64,000 bases of DNA from Aurantiochytrium sp. KH105 (GCA_003116975.1 BGKB01000018.1:682001-746000); one strand, 5' to 3'. Positions 23,711 to 35,400 are shown, counted from the first letter of the stretch. Notes: generated from the sequence alone by a model not told the origin. Numbers and translations are program-made.

Positions 23711-24748
23711 TCCGGCCGGCTTGGCTCTTTCTCCCCCACTGTGACCCACCACATGGCCGATGGCCCGCCTGCCCCGGTAGATAAGAGAGAAAGGCAGGCA
23801 GAGGGAGAGACTCAGGGTGTCTCGAAAGACTCTGACTCGCTCGTCGCGGCTGCGGCGACCTGTGTTCAAGTTGCCTCGCCCGACAGCGACCCGCGCCTGC
23901 CGTGCATCTGCACGCCGTGCGTGCGTGCCATGGCCACGGAAGCGCCCGCCCTGGCCGCCTCGGCGCGCGACGACGCGCAGGGCTCAAAGGCGGCGGGGCT
24001 GGATGGAGGGAGGGAGAAAGGGAGAAAGGGAGAAAGGGCTGGTCATCTCAGGATCGCACGCCCGCTGAAGCGGCGAAGACGCCGAACGGAGTGGAGCTGA
24101 GCTCGGCCGGGAACGCTGCGCGACGCTGCGCGAGCGGAGTCGGGGTCGAGGATAGTCGGCTCGTAGCGGCCGGAACCTGAAGGTGGTGGTGAGTGAGGGA
24201 GGGAGGGGTAGAGGGTGGGAGCAGACAAGGACTGACATGCCTGTAGCTGCTGCAAGCTGTAGCTGACCGAAGTTGGACCCATCGCTCTGTGCTCTCTGTG
24301 TCCAGCGCCTCGAGAGGCCATAAGCGCAAGGTGGCGCTGCACTGCACAGCATCGCTCTGCGCTGCACGGCCAGCCGGCGATTTTCAGAGAGGTGACCATG
24401 CGGAGCGAACGACGAATGGCGGCAAGTCAATTTAAAGCTGGCTTCGCTCAGCGGCAGGTGTGGACGGCTTCCGCACACACAACAACAGGCAGCCAGCCAG
24501 CCAGCCAGACCTGCCTGCCTGCCTGCCAAGGGTGATGAACGGAAAAAGAACATGCTTTTCGTGCTCTGTGGCTGATGCTCGAGGGAATGCTGCGCTGCGT
24601 GAGCGGACCGGCAGCTGCACAGGAGGGTGGATGAGTGTCATGCAAAACGGCAAGCACGGAAGCGGTGAACCGCAGTGCCCACACCCCTGGCGCCGGAGCC
24701 ACCACACAAGGCACCTATCTGGCTGGCTGGGTGGCCCGCAACAGAAGT

Positions 24749-24827
24749 TCATTTTCATTTCATTTCATTCCATTTCATTTCATTTCATTCCATTTCATTT
24801 CATTTCATTTCATTTCGTTCCATTTTC
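24749..24827. repeat. (CATTT)n pentanucleotide repeat with CATTC variants
   Basis: About 15 units of CATTT/CATTC are visible. This is a clearly AT-richer island in GC-rich surroundings, followed by a T-rich stretch to about 24855. Confidence 0.95.
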
Positions 24828-26519
24828 TTTTCTTTTTTTCAATTTTTGTTGTTCATTTCGCGAGTCCTGCCCGCAGTGGTGGCACGCTGTTGGCAGCTTT
24901 GTCGAAATACAGACAGATTCGATGGTTCCTTGCCCTCAGTGCGAGCCACCGCTACAGTGTGATGCGCACCCTACTTGCAACCGACAGCTAGCTAGCAAGC
25001 TAGCTTTCTTGCTTGATTGCAGCTTTGAACGACTGTGGCGCACACACCCGCAACCGGTGCGTCCAGCGTGCACTGTGGGTGGTCACCGGGGCAGGTTGGT
25101 TGGTTGGCTTCGATTGGCGGGCTTCGCTGAGCCTGCCTGCCTGCCGTCGGGGCCGGGGCCGTAGGAGCATCTGTAACCGCCAATCCATATGGAAACCTAA
25201 CCGGCTGGCCATGGCAGTAGCCGGCGGTGTCGGCGACCATCTTCCCTTGCCCCCGCTTCTCCTCGACGTTGCTGGTTCCGCATGCGTGCATGCACGCATG
25301 CATGCCTGCAATGAAATGCACGCCCTGATCCTGCTCCTCGTCGAGGATGCGTCGTGCCAGCATCTCATTATTTCTCGACTGGCTCGCGCCTGCCGTATGC
25401 CACGTATTCACGCGTCCAAAACGTTGCTGTTGCTTGTCTTCGCGTTGGTCTTGCTCTCGACCAACTGCGCCTCGCCAGGACTTTGTTCTTCCTCGACATC
25501 GAAGAAAGAAGGCCGGGCAAGGCAAGACCCGGCTAGGCAAAGCGGCCCCCTGGCCGCTGTCGCGTCCGTTTCGTGGCCGCAGGCACTGCAGCGTTGCGGC
25601 GGACGTCCCCATGGGTCGCGTCGCGCGGGCTGTGGCGTTGCCGGAACAAGGCGGCCGCGAGCGACCTCGTTGTCGCGCACATGCGCTGCTCCGCATTGCG
25701 GCTGAGGCTGCGGCGGCGCACACGCGGACAATATCATGCGGGCGGAGAGGGAGCGAAGGAGGAATGGTGGTCGACCTAGTAATGGGAAAAAAGGAAAAAG
25801 GAATAAATGATTGACAGTGAAAGAATGAAAGAAACAGGAAGGGAAAAAAAGGGTGGCTGCAGCGATTGATTTGCGACTTGAATGATCGTGATTCCCACGC
25901 TGTCGGCGTCGCCCTCTGTCGTCGGTCATGGCGCCATGTTCGAACGAAAAAAGCCGGCGATGGTCGCTCGTCTTGGGCCCCGGAATGACCTGGGTCCAAT
26001 CCCCTCTCGGGCGCATTCCAAGGCCACGGCCGAGAGCAGAGCCCCGCCGAACGAACGAACGAACGAACGAACGGACGAACGAACGAAATTGCGCGAAAAG
26101 CCCGGGCGACCACGGGCTCGAAGAGCTGCTGCTGCTGCTTGCTATGCATACAAGCGTGCTCGAAAGATCCCGACCGATGGCCTGCCCAACTGCCAGCCTC
26201 CACCTGGCGTAACGAACGGAGGCTGGCCAGACAGCGAGCTAGCTAGCTACACTAACTGCAGCGTCCACAGTTTCGTTGTGCTCGCAAGATCGAGGCATTC
26301 ACGGCCCGGCATCATGCGTCAACGTTTTCACCTTTTTCGGACTGATGTGAGCGAGACACGTGAGCGAGGAACCGAGCGACCAGCCTGAGCCGGCCAGCGA
26401 TGAGGAAAGCCGGCAGGCCTCAAGCTCTCATGGAATCTGGCCTGCTACACGGCGTGCAGAGCGCGCTGCGTTTTGAACATGCAACTCAAGAAGACTTACG
26501 GTTGGCGGATGGTTGATTG

Positions 26520-26521
<2 letters not shown>

Positions 26522-26562
<41 letters not shown>

Positions 26563-26570
26563 TGCTTGGG
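26522..26570. repeat. (GCTT)n microsatellite
   Basis: About eleven copies of GCTT lie inside the gene-poor block. The same tetranucleotide recurs at 28666-28719 and, reversed, at 62376-62410. Confidence 0.95.
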
Positions 26571-27492
26571 TGGTTGTTTAGTTCTTCAAGATCAGTCAGT
26601 GCAGTATACAACCAATGCTGAGAAGAAAGAAATCTTGGGGAGAGAGTAAAAAGAAACGCTGCGGCCGCCAGGGCGTAGCGGCGGTGGGCCTGTCAGTCGC
26701 CGCGGAATGAATAAAATACCTCGCTCACTCGCTCGCTCGCTCGCTTGCTCGTTCATTCGCTGGCTCACCGGCAATCGATAATTAGGCGCGTTGGCTGGTT
26801 GCAAGTTTTGCATGGGCTTACAACTCATCTCATCTCGTTCTCAACTTGGAGATGATCATTCATTCACGCGCAACGCTCTACCGCTGCGAGCACGAACGAT
26901 CGTCGCCGCCAGCCACGCTCGCGACCGATACCTGCTGCAGCGAGCTACCAGACAGCTAGCTCTTCCTATGTGCTGCTCTCACTTCCGGCCCGCTGCCGCG
27001 GCGAGGCGCCGTCCGAGCGCCGTCGTCTTCCTCAGCTCTCTTTCTCCGCCGAGGCCAGCAGATAACCGCATTGATCGATATCGATCATTCGATGGAGTCG
27101 CGGCCGGCGGCCGCGGCCGATCAAATCTTCAATCAATCAATCGATCGATCGATCGAGCAGTCGATTTTCCCATGGATGATCCCTCCACCCTCGAGCCTGG
27201 GCCGCTCCTTCGCAGCTACCTAGTTAGTGAGGCATTGTAAAAAATTGCAGTTTGTTGGTCGCGCACGGTGGCCGCGGCCCCGCACGATGCTGCTTCCAGT
27301 TCCTTCCCCGACCTCCTCCCTTCCTTTTTTCTTCCCCCACCCCTCACCTTGACCTGCAGTGCCAGCCAGCCGATATAGGCTGCGGCCACGATCCCGCACT
27401 TCCTGTAAGCTGTGTGCCGGTCCCGCACCAATCCCACAGCCTCCCTCGCTGCGGCCGCGGCCGCCCCAGCCGCCAGTTGCCCGGCTGACTGA

Positions 27493-27549
27493 TTGACAGA
27501 CGGATAGGCAGCGGCAGACAGACAGACAGACAGACGGATAGGCAGCGGC

Positions 27550-27582
<33 letters not shown>

Positions 27583-27585
27583 GCG
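27493..27585. repeat. (AGAC)n runs joined by a duplicated 22-bp unit
   Basis: AGAC tetranucleotide runs are interrupted by gacggataggcagcggca, which occurs twice about 35 bp apart. The array is therefore a compound microsatellite/minisatellite. Confidence 0.9.
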
Positions 27586-27775
27586 AAACCAGCCAGCCGC
27601 TGGCGGCCGAACCTCCGCCCCGGCCGCTCGACGCGCCCGGCCGTCTGCCCTCTCGCCCCGCGCGACGGCCGGCAGGGCCCGCCGGCCCCGCGTCTGGGCT
27701 CGCCTTGCGTTGCGCAGCGCTTCGCGGCCCCGGCGCGGCGCTTAGCCAGCCGGCCCTCAGGGGACAGGAAAGAAA

Positions 27776-27895
27776 GAAAGAAAAAAAGAAAAAAAAGAAA
27801 AAAAGAAAAAAAGAAAAAGAAAAGGAAAAAGGAAAGAAAAAAGAAAAGAAAAAAGAAAAGGAAAGAAAAAAAAAAGAAAAAAAGGGGAGAAAGAA
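27776..27895. repeat. 120-nt uninterrupted homopurine tract
   Basis: Every base from 27776 to 27895 on the plus strand is A or G, mostly AAAG/AAAAG units. Such homopurine-homopyrimidine tracts can form triplex (H-DNA) structures. Its antisense would read as a Phe/Ser/Leu-rich peptide, which is not a gene. Confidence 0.95.
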
Positions 27896-28665
27896 TGGCT
27901 GGAAAAGGTAGAAGAGGGGGAAGAAAGCAGAGAGACGAGTCGAGGCGCGGAAAGAGGACGCGGCAGACCTCGAACCCAGGCAGCGAGCGCGGCGCCGCGC
28001 CACGCCGCGTGAGCGAGCGAGCGAGCGAGCGCGAGAGCGCGAGCCGGAGAGCCCTGGGCACGGCGAGGGCCGAGCCCCAAGCAAGCGAGTGAGCGAGCGA
28101 GCGAGCGAGCAAGCAAGCCGCCGCGAGAGCCGCGAGGCGCGCAGTGCAGACGCTGGTCCTGCGAGCGGGCGACCTCGAAGAGCCGCGAAACCAAGAGCAC
28201 ATTCACTCATCCAGCCAGCCCTCGTCGCCCGATCCCGTCCTGGCCTGCTCGAGCAAGCGAGCAAAGCCAGCGAGGCCTCGCGCGCAGCCAAGGCAGCCAG
28301 GCAGCGGGGCGCGCCGGCAGCAGCAGCGCAGCGTCGCGTCGCGTCGCCGCAGCTGGAGACCACAGCCGCAGGTCCCGCGTTTTCCGTCTTGCGTGCAATT
28401 CGAGCAGAGCACGACCTGGAAAAAACAAAGCGCTACAAGCAGGCAGCAAGCGAGCGAGCGAGCAAGCAGGCAGGCAAGGCCGCGCGGGCCCGCCTCGCTC
28501 GCTCTCCGCGCCTTCCCGCGTCCCTCCCTCCCTCCCTCCCTCCCTCCTTTTCTCTCGCCCGGCGGTCTCTCGGGCCCTCGCGCCGGGCTGGCCGGGGCTC
28601 GCGAGCGAGGACGAGGAGGAGATTGTCATTGGGAAACCAGCGGAAAGCACGAGAGGCCCGCCCTG

Positions 28666-28719
<54 letters not shown>
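28666..28719. repeat. (GCTT)n microsatellite
   Basis: About 13 copies of the GCTT tetranucleotide are present, followed 34 bp later by a CTCTG pentamer run. Confidence 0.95.
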
Positions 28720-28752
28720 CTGCTCGAGAGCAACCGCCTGGCAGGCTGCCAG

Positions 28753-28785
28753 CTCTGCTCTGCTCTGCTCTGCTCTGCTCTGCTG
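28753..28785. repeat. (CTCTG)n microsatellite
   Basis: About six copies of the same pentamer as the array upstream of the kinesin gene. It lies ~940 bp upstream of the polyQ gene start. Confidence 0.93.
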
Positions 28786-29304
28786 CGCCGAGCGAGACCC
28801 GGAGCCACGCCGCCTTGAGAAGGCAAGCCAAGGCCAAGTAAAAGGCCGCGGGGGAGAAGAAGAAAGAAGTCGTCGCAAAGCTAAGCCAAGCTGAGCCGAG
28901 CTAAGCTAGCTAGCTAGCTCACGAATTTGACCGGCGCTCGGACCAGCTAAGCAAGCAAGCAAGCGAGCACGAACATCCGGGCACGCGACCAGCCAGAGCG
29001 AGCACGCTCCCGCTCGACCGACCGGCCGGCCGACCGACCGACCGACCAACCGCGCCGAGCGAGGCGAGCTCGGGCAGCGCGGCGCCTTGGGCCAAGGCCC
29101 CGAGCCGAGGCGAGCCGGGCAGGAAGTGCACACGCCCGCGGCGGGTCCCCGCGCCTCGGCGGTAACTGCCCGAGTCCGCGCAAGTGAGTGAGTGAGCGCG
29201 CGGCCGGGCGAGCGAGCGTAGTTTCGTCGCGCGCGCTTTGCGGCGGATTGATTTGCTCTGCTGCCGATAGTTGGGCGGCCGGGCCCAGCGAGCGCGAGCT
29301 ACAG

Positions 29305-29345
29305 CATAGCATAGCACAGCACAGCACAGCACAGCACAGCACAGC
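29305..29345. repeat. (CACAG)n microsatellite
   Basis: About six CACAG units are preceded by two or three CATAG variants. They lie ~380 bp upstream of the polyQ gene ATG. Confidence 0.9.
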
Positions 29346-29724
29346 GAAGGCCTGTCTGCGCTGCACCTGCGCCGGCCACCTGCGCTGCGGGTGGCCTTCG
29401 AGGCGTCAATTGTGAGGGGAGCAAGCGACCTAGCTAGCTCCCTTGCTTTCTTTCTTTGTTGCCCTTCTTTTTGTGGTGGTGGTGAAGCATAACAACAGAG
29501 GCAAGGCGGCTTGAAGGATTTTGTGAGCGAGGCATTGGGCCGAGGAAGCGAGATTGATTCCAGGCGGACGTTCAGTCAATCGGCACACAAAAGTTGGAAC
29601 AAGGCCCAACAGAAATCAACCCCCTTACTTGGGACGTGCAGCAAGCAGCCTGCGTTGTTGGGCACAGCAGCCACTCCTCTCGTAGCCACCGTCGCCGCCC
29701 TCCACAAGAGCAGTCAGTGAGGAC

Positions 29725-31932
29725 ATGTCAGTTTCGATCCTTGAATCACGGTCACAAACTCAAGTAGGCTGGGAGCCCTCCTCTTCTTCGGCGTCTTCTT
29801 CTTCTTCTTCTTCTTCTTCTTCTCCATCTTTGTCTCCCTCAATCGCGCAGACTATTTCCATTCACACACCTGTCAAGGGGCAACGATTGGCGCCTCTTAG
29901 CCAGCACCAGCTCCAGCTCTTGTTGCTTGCCGACAACGTGCGTCGACCGATGAAACGTCAAAGGGAAAGGGATCAGGCCGACGACGACGCGAATGCAGCG
30001 CGTCGCATGCCACAAGTACATGCCGGCACTCTCGATGCAGCAGCCCAGGCCCAAGTCGAACAGTACAGGGCCCTACTCGCGCTCATCGATCGCTCCGCTC
30101 CCAATGCTCAAACCACACAACCGAGTGCGCCGCAAGTAAACTCCTTTGCGCAGCTCGCATATCTGCAAAGTCAAAATGGAAGCGCTGGCCAAAATGCCAA
30201 TTATTCCGCCATGACCAGCGGCGTCCCGGATCCTAGTCACGGCATCAGGGGAGGGCCCCAGACCATCGACTTCGCCGAGGAACTACGCCGCCAGCAACTC
30301 CAGGTGCAGCTGCAGCAACATTATCACCTGCAGCAACAGCTTCAAAAACAGTATGCCTCACCGCAGTGCGCACCGAGTGTCGTCAAGTTAGAAAACCCGC
30401 GCCACGATATTCAGCAGCAGCAGCAGCAACAACGGCAACAACGGCAGCAGCAGCTCGAGACTCGGCTCACGCAACATCCAGAGCACGCTCTCCAATACTC
30501 GGCGCTTCTGCACCACATACAGCAGACACAGAACCAAGTGCATTCTTTCCCGGCGGACCCTCTTCAGGCACAGCGACATCTCGCAGAAATTCTCGCTGTG
30601 CAACGATTTCAGGATCAGCAACAGCTTCAGCAGCAGCAGCAGCAGCAGCAGTTCCAACCCCATCATACCTTGCAAGGCGCCGTCAATGCTGCAGCAGCAG
30701 CTGCTGCCGCCGCCGCCGCTGCTGCACAAGAACAACCTGCGGAACTTGATGCGGCCGCTGCGCTACGCTCCCGCCAAGAGATATCAAACAATCTTTGGCA
30801 ACGATTTGCTCCGCAGCCTCCGTCACAGTCTAGTAGCAACGTCTCTCGTGAACCTTCCACAACGACAGTAACGCGCCCACAGCAACAGTTCCAGCAGCAG
30901 CAGCAGCAGGAATCCGTGCACTTTTCTCTCCCCGGTGTAGCGACCCCCTTCATCAACGCCGTCACCGGAGAGTTCACGTCAGACTTCTCCAAACGATATC
31001 AGCGCAACAACAAACGTGGTGGACTCAAGAACCTGAGGTGCTTTCCCAAATGTAGCGAAACCCACAAGGATCGTGGCTTCTGCGGAGGATCAGTTCATGC
31101 AAAACTTGAAACTCGCTTTGCGCCCAACATCCTGCGCGAAGTCGTCTGTCTGGCCCGCTTTGCCCGTAGTGCGAGCATCTCTCTTTCCATGGCAAACAGC
31201 CCCGACGCTGCGCTCGAGGATGCTGCGCAAGGTACATCCACGCCCGTTCCCTTCGGGTCTGACCTCGTACGCCCCGGCGACATCATCAGCGCCTCTCGCT
31301 TGAATGAGTTGCGCCGCACGCGCGTCGACCGCACCAAGCCTTGGATCGTTGGCGATCTCGCGCAGGCGCCCCAAACTGAAATCAAAGCTGGAGAAACGAT
31401 TCATTCGGCATCCTTTGAATTCAATCGCATGCGGTGGGGCTGGCACTACGGCTGGGTCTCCAACAAACACGCCTGTGACAGCGAGCATGTTCTACAATGT
31501 CTCATTTTTCTACCGTACGAGCGCGCTGCTCCTTCGATGGGTCTACCTCCGCTATCCAAAGCAAACCTCGCCGCATCGTCGTCCTCTTCGTCCTCCGCCA
31601 CAAGCGACTTTCAAGCAAGGCGCAGTATCGCAGGAACAGGGCCAGGAGGAGGCGCCGCTCCAACGGACGACCTCTACGTTTGCATTTCGACCTTTTCTTC
31701 GCCTTCCTTTGTTCTCTTTTGCCGCAGAAGAAAGGAAAGATTTCTCGAGTATGAGGCCGATGACAACGATGCAGCAGCTGCAGCCGCCGCAATGACACAG
31801 CAGCAGGGTATGAAAAAGGAAAATCAACCAGCAATTAGCGCTGACGATGACGATGACGACGACAATGACGATGACGATAACAATGACAATGACAATGGTC
31901 ACGCTCGTTCGTCGACTGCTATGCCGCAATAG
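29725..31932 (+). CDS. Gln/Ala/Ser-rich protein with a conserved-looking Cys motif; possible transcription regulator
   Basis: The unspliced frame encodes 735 residues. Residues ~20-37 are a serine run encoded by a TCT repeat. Glutamine runs and an Ala13 run fill about 200-405. An Asp/Asn-rich acidic end follows residue ~690. Between these is a more ordinary region (about 410-600) with a short Cys-containing segment, NLRCFPKCSETHKDRGFCGG, then FAPNILREVVCLARFARSAS and a Trp-rich stretch FNRMRWGWHYGWVSNK. I do not recognise a family. PolyQ/polyA plus acidic tail is common in transcriptional co-regulators, so that is a guess. A good 50-nt intron candidate (GT at 31678, AG at 31727, pyrimidine-rich) would replace the acidic end with a short basic one ending at 31754. 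The 3' structure is therefore uncertain. Confidence 0.65.
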   Translation: MSVSILESRSQTQVGWEPSSSSASSSSSSSSSSPSLSPSIAQTISIHTPVKGQRLAPLSQHQLQLLLLADNVRRPMKRQRERDQADDDANAARRMPQVHAGTLDAAAQAQVEQYRALLALIDRSAPNAQTTQPSAPQVNSFAQLAYLQSQNGSAGQNANYSAMTSGVPDPSHGIRGGPQTIDFAEELRRQQLQVQLQQHYHLQQQLQKQYASPQCAPSVVKLENPRHDIQQQQQQQRQQRQQQLETRLTQHPEHALQYSALLHHIQQTQNQVHSFPADPLQAQRHLAEILAVQRFQDQQQLQQQQQQQQFQPHHTLQGAVNAAAAAAAAAAAAAQEQPAELDAAAALRSRQEISNNLWQRFAPQPPSQSSSNVSREPSTTTVTRPQQQFQQQQQQESVHFSLPGVATPFINAVTGEFTSDFSKRYQRNNKRGGLKNLRCFPKCSETHKDRGFCGGSVHAKLETRFAPNILREVVCLARFARSASISLSMANSPDAALEDAAQGTSTPVPFGSDLVRPGDIISASRLNELRRTRVDRTKPWIVGDLAQAPQTEIKAGETIHSASFEFNRMRWGWHYGWVSNKHACDSEHVLQCLIFLPYERAAPSMGLPPLSKANLAASSSSSSSATSDFQARRSIAGTGPGGGAAPTDDLYVCISTFSSPSFVLFCRRRKERFLEYEADDNDAAAAAAAMTQQQGMKKENQPAISADDDDDDDNDDDDNNDNDNGHARSSTAMPQ
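31678..31727 (+). other. Candidate 50-nt intron in the polyQ gene
   Basis: The segment starts GTTTGC and ends TTTTGCCGCAG after a long pyrimidine-rich tract. Its translation (ISTFSSPSFVLF) looks unlike the surrounding protein. Removing it shifts the frame and gives a stop at 31752-31754. Retaining it gives the acidic tail. There is no transcript evidence here. Confidence 0.4.
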
Positions 31933-32406
31933 GCCAAGGATGTCGCTGCATCATTACATACTTTATCTAGAAACGAGGAACTTGAACCTGAATCTGACAC
32001 CTTTATCTTGATATCGCCTATTCCAAGGGGATTCTCCCTAGGAAAGAAAATGCAAGAGATTGGGAGGGATACAAATCTTCTTTACGGCAGGGGAAGTTAC
32101 ACAATCAACTTCGTAAAGATCGATGTTTCGATGTAAAGTTTGTATCTTGATGCTTACTCACGCAAACTAGTTGACGCAAAGCTTGTACTTTTTTGGGCAT
32201 TGCTACAGATGCTCTTCACCACAAAATTTGGTGTTTTGACGCAAAATCTCATCAGGTGCAAAGCTTTGACGCTACGCGGTCTCCTCTCTCTTCCGCATGA
32301 AAGTCAAGCCGTGCATGATCTTGATCGGCCTGTATTTGCAAATGCAGAAAAGCACCTTCTCATCCAAGCAAATCCAAAAAGTTCAGAATATTTATTTTTC
32401 TTTTCA
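31933..32406. other. Spacer between convergent polyQ and VPS13 genes
   Basis: This AT-richer 3' flanking sequence is shared by two convergent genes. A TTTATT at 32391-32396 reads AATAAA on the minus strand, 11 nt after the VPS13 stop. No gene is seen in the rest. Confidence 0.6.
32391..32396 (-). terminator. Possible poly(A) signal AATAAA for VPS13
   Basis: A minus-strand AATAAA lies 11 nt past the TGA of the VPS13 frame. The distance is short, and the usual signal in this lineage is not known to me, so this is tentative. Confidence 0.3.
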
Positions 32407-35400
32407 TCAAAACCATTCTAGGATACCAGCACAGTGCAAGATGTAAATCGCCAACCAAATGATGTTCAGTCCGGGCATCAGCATAATGCAGCAGTGCAGA
32501 GAGTGGTTGATCTGAAATTGCGACTTTGCATTCGCGTCAATCGCTGTCTGAGATAAACCACTGAACTTCGTGTCAAAGACATTAATGATGAACGCGTCTT
32601 GGTCGTCTGCCTGCGCATGTAATCCAGGTTCACTCTTGAAAAACAAATTGCCTCGTGAACCAAAGGCTGGACGACTTCGCCGACTCCACCGCCCCTCCTT
32701 CTTGGCAGACTTCTCGCTACCCTGCCTCTCATTTGCCTGACTGCGCATCTCGGTCGCGCTCTCGAGCGCCTCAAAAAAGCCATTCTGAGGTCGCGACTCC
32801 TCCAGGTCAAAAGGAGAGTTCAGACCCAAAAGGCTCCCTTGCACGGGCGCCGGTGATGAAACAAGCGTATCGAGCGTCGCACGATGCAACGTGCGCGACG
32901 CCCCTGAACCCTCACTCACGACATCGTCGCGCGTGTCAGCACCCCCAGAGCTTGACGCGTTGCAAACATCGTCTTCCTCCTCGGTCTCAATACCGGTATC
33001 GCCTTCGTTGCCCTCGTCTTCGGAGCTTCTGTCCGACTCGTGCGTCCGCAACACAAATGCAATACGGTCTGTCGTCGCCTCGTCGCCAATGATTGGCTCA
33101 TACAAACCGTGCTCGTTAAATGTCCGTGGCCTTCGCGTGGGGTAAACAGACTCGTGTCTCGGATCGAAAAACTCCACGCCTTGTTGTGAAGCCTGCAGCG
33201 CCGTTGTGAGCATACGTAGAGGGAGACCGAGGTGACGAATCGGTCGCGTGCCTTCCAAGATCGTCGCAATTGAGCCCGTCACACGCCACGTCAACTGCAG
33301 CGGCGCGGCCACAGAGGTGCACATCACGCTCGCTACGCAAGATCCAAGCTCCGCGCTCGCCTGCTCTAGGCCGCGTTCGCGGAACACTTGCACTGGAATC
33401 GTACTCAGGGCCGCGAGCGAACCCACAACGCGATCCACAAAGTGTTGCGGGTTGCCCAAAATCTCAAGCGCCGCAATTCCTTTCCAAGACTGCTTCGACA
33501 ACATGATCGCATATCGAGTGCCTAGCAGCTTCGCGATCTTGACCGGGTCCGCAAAGAGCGAAGTTTCCCTCACATCTCCGCATCGAATCACAACGTCGCT
33601 CCACTTGCCAAAGCCGGCAATCACACCCTTGATGGGGGCGATCGCGGGCCGTTGATACTGCGTGATGAAATCCGTCTCGCCAAATTTGAAAAAGAAAGAA
33701 AGCGTGATCTTGATCGGGTAAATGTGCAAATTTCGAACGTACAACGTCACGTGACTTTGCAAGATGCGCTCCACCTCGCTTGCAATGTTAATTGTTTGCA
33801 GCGAGTGCCCTGCAAAAAAACGATGCACCGGCTCCGTCACCAGCTCCCCAGACTCATCGCTCTCCAGCAAAACAGAAGTCTCCCCAGCAGACATGTCCTC
33901 AACGAACTCAAAAGAAGTTGTGCGCTTTCCTTCAAACGTGCCGTTCACGGACGCCTTTGCACGTCGGACAACGACCTCGAGTTCACCCTTGCGATCCACG
34001 AGACCTTTCGACACGCCGAGAATTGCATCGATGAATTTCTCGTCAATCTTGACCTCCAGACTCTGCATCACAAGCTGAAGATTGTCCACGACCACTGTGT
34101 TGCCTCCCACATATCCAATCGCGAAAAACAGCTCAAGAACGGACACATCCTTGATCGTGGGCACGACGCAAACGCGATTTTGCACAAGCGGCTGATTGTT
34201 GTCAACTTGCAGGCTCCGCACCCGCAGCGTCGTCGATATCCGACCCCTGTCCGATATCTGAACGCCAAAGTCGATTCCGCTCACCCGGCCATAGAGGTCC
34301 TCGCGCCGTTGTGCGCTATTGATAATTGAAATGCCAAACCCCTCCATTCGGACTCGCAGCATCCGGGGCACCGACTGATTATCCTTGCTTTCATTGGTCA
34401 AAAAGTACATCTCAAAGCGAAGTTGCGTGTGTTGATGGCCGCCCGCCACGCCTACGTTCACCGACATCCAGTCTGGCGCAAATTTAGCAATGTCACGCCG
34501 GTCATAAAAACTGGCAGGAATCGGTAGTCGCACCGACCCAATTCGCTCGTGCCGCACCTGGCCCGAAGAGCCGCTCACAACAGGTTGAACTATTTCAAAA
34601 CGAATCAACTGCGGCTTCACCAGATCAAAATCGAAACGAATCGGCGCATGAACCCATCGAACATTACCCACGGGCCGGCCTTGTGCCAACTTACGCTGTC
34701 CCTGCGAAACGTAGGCAGCACTCGGTGACTCAACGCCAGTCTCTGCAACTTGCACCGGCGCTTCTGCCTCGGGTGTCATGTTCGATTGAGTCCCGCAATG
34801 CACAACAACACGCGGATATCCTGCAGGCTGCCCTCGAGGCGCGCCAATGCCCCGTGCTTCCAGCACGTGCACACTGATAGAATATCGATGCTCCTCATCT
34901 GCCTCGTTCAGTTCTTCGTCGTCGGGAGAAACGTTCATACCGGGCTGCTCAGCAGAGCGCGCACCGGGCCGTGCCTCAGAGGACGACAATGGTGAGGTCG
35001 CCCAGTCTGTGCTGCTCGCCATTCCTCGCATTCTCGTGGTCGCGTCCAAATGGCCAGACCGCAGCCCTGACGAGGCAGCCCATCTTTCGCCACCTTCTGG
35101 CCCTTCATCCAACGAACTATACGTCGAAGCCCTGCGCCCACGCCCTTCTGCAGGCCTCTCCTGCGCCTCAGCCTCCGCGGAAGCGTGAAACTTGCGCAGC
35201 TCGCTAATAGTCATCTTCTTGCGCAAGGTACTTTCGCATTGAACTTCGATGAGACGCGACGATCCTACGACTTCAACATTGGCATGCAGCTCGATGTGCC
35301 CGAGCGAGTAACTCTTGAGCTTGCCAACCTTGTCAAGCTTATATGCATGTGCGAGATCGTCGGAAATATGCCGCATGTACCCCTGCCTCAAGAGGTCTGA

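Larger units (their letters stand above)
12913..29724. other. 16.8-kb gene-poor, repeat-rich block
   Basis: No open frame in this stretch shows a recognisable domain or a coding-like pattern distinct from its antisense shadow. The long frames (for example 17386-18486, 24992-26203 antisense, and both strands of 27.2-28.8 kb) coincide with GC-rich low-complexity sequence. Contents I can support are the microsatellites, the 15.3-15.7-kb tandem repeat, the hairpin and the homopurine tract listed separately. A short lower-GC stretch lies near 18.45-19.1 kb. I could not find a convincing tRNA, rRNA or snRNA. The first ~150 bp after 12912 are presumably 3' flank of the glycosyltransferase, and the last several hundred bases are upstream leader of the polyQ gene. 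Non-coding transcripts or multi-exon genes cannot be excluded. Confidence 0.6.

Noticed and set aside
24992-26203. 403-codon minus-strand frame
   Set aside because: It mixes His/Cys/Ala low complexity with Phe/Pro runs from T-rich DNA, has no domain, and strong competing plus-strand frames are present.
27960-27990. tRNA B-box-like word ctcgaaccc
   Set aside because: No matching A box, acceptor stem or cloverleaf could be built around it.
27216-28878. Long frames on both strands, including a Phe/Ser-rich one of 339 codons
   Set aside because: They translate the homopurine tract, AGAC and GCTT runs and GC-rich low complexity. Both strands are equally open and no family is recognisable.
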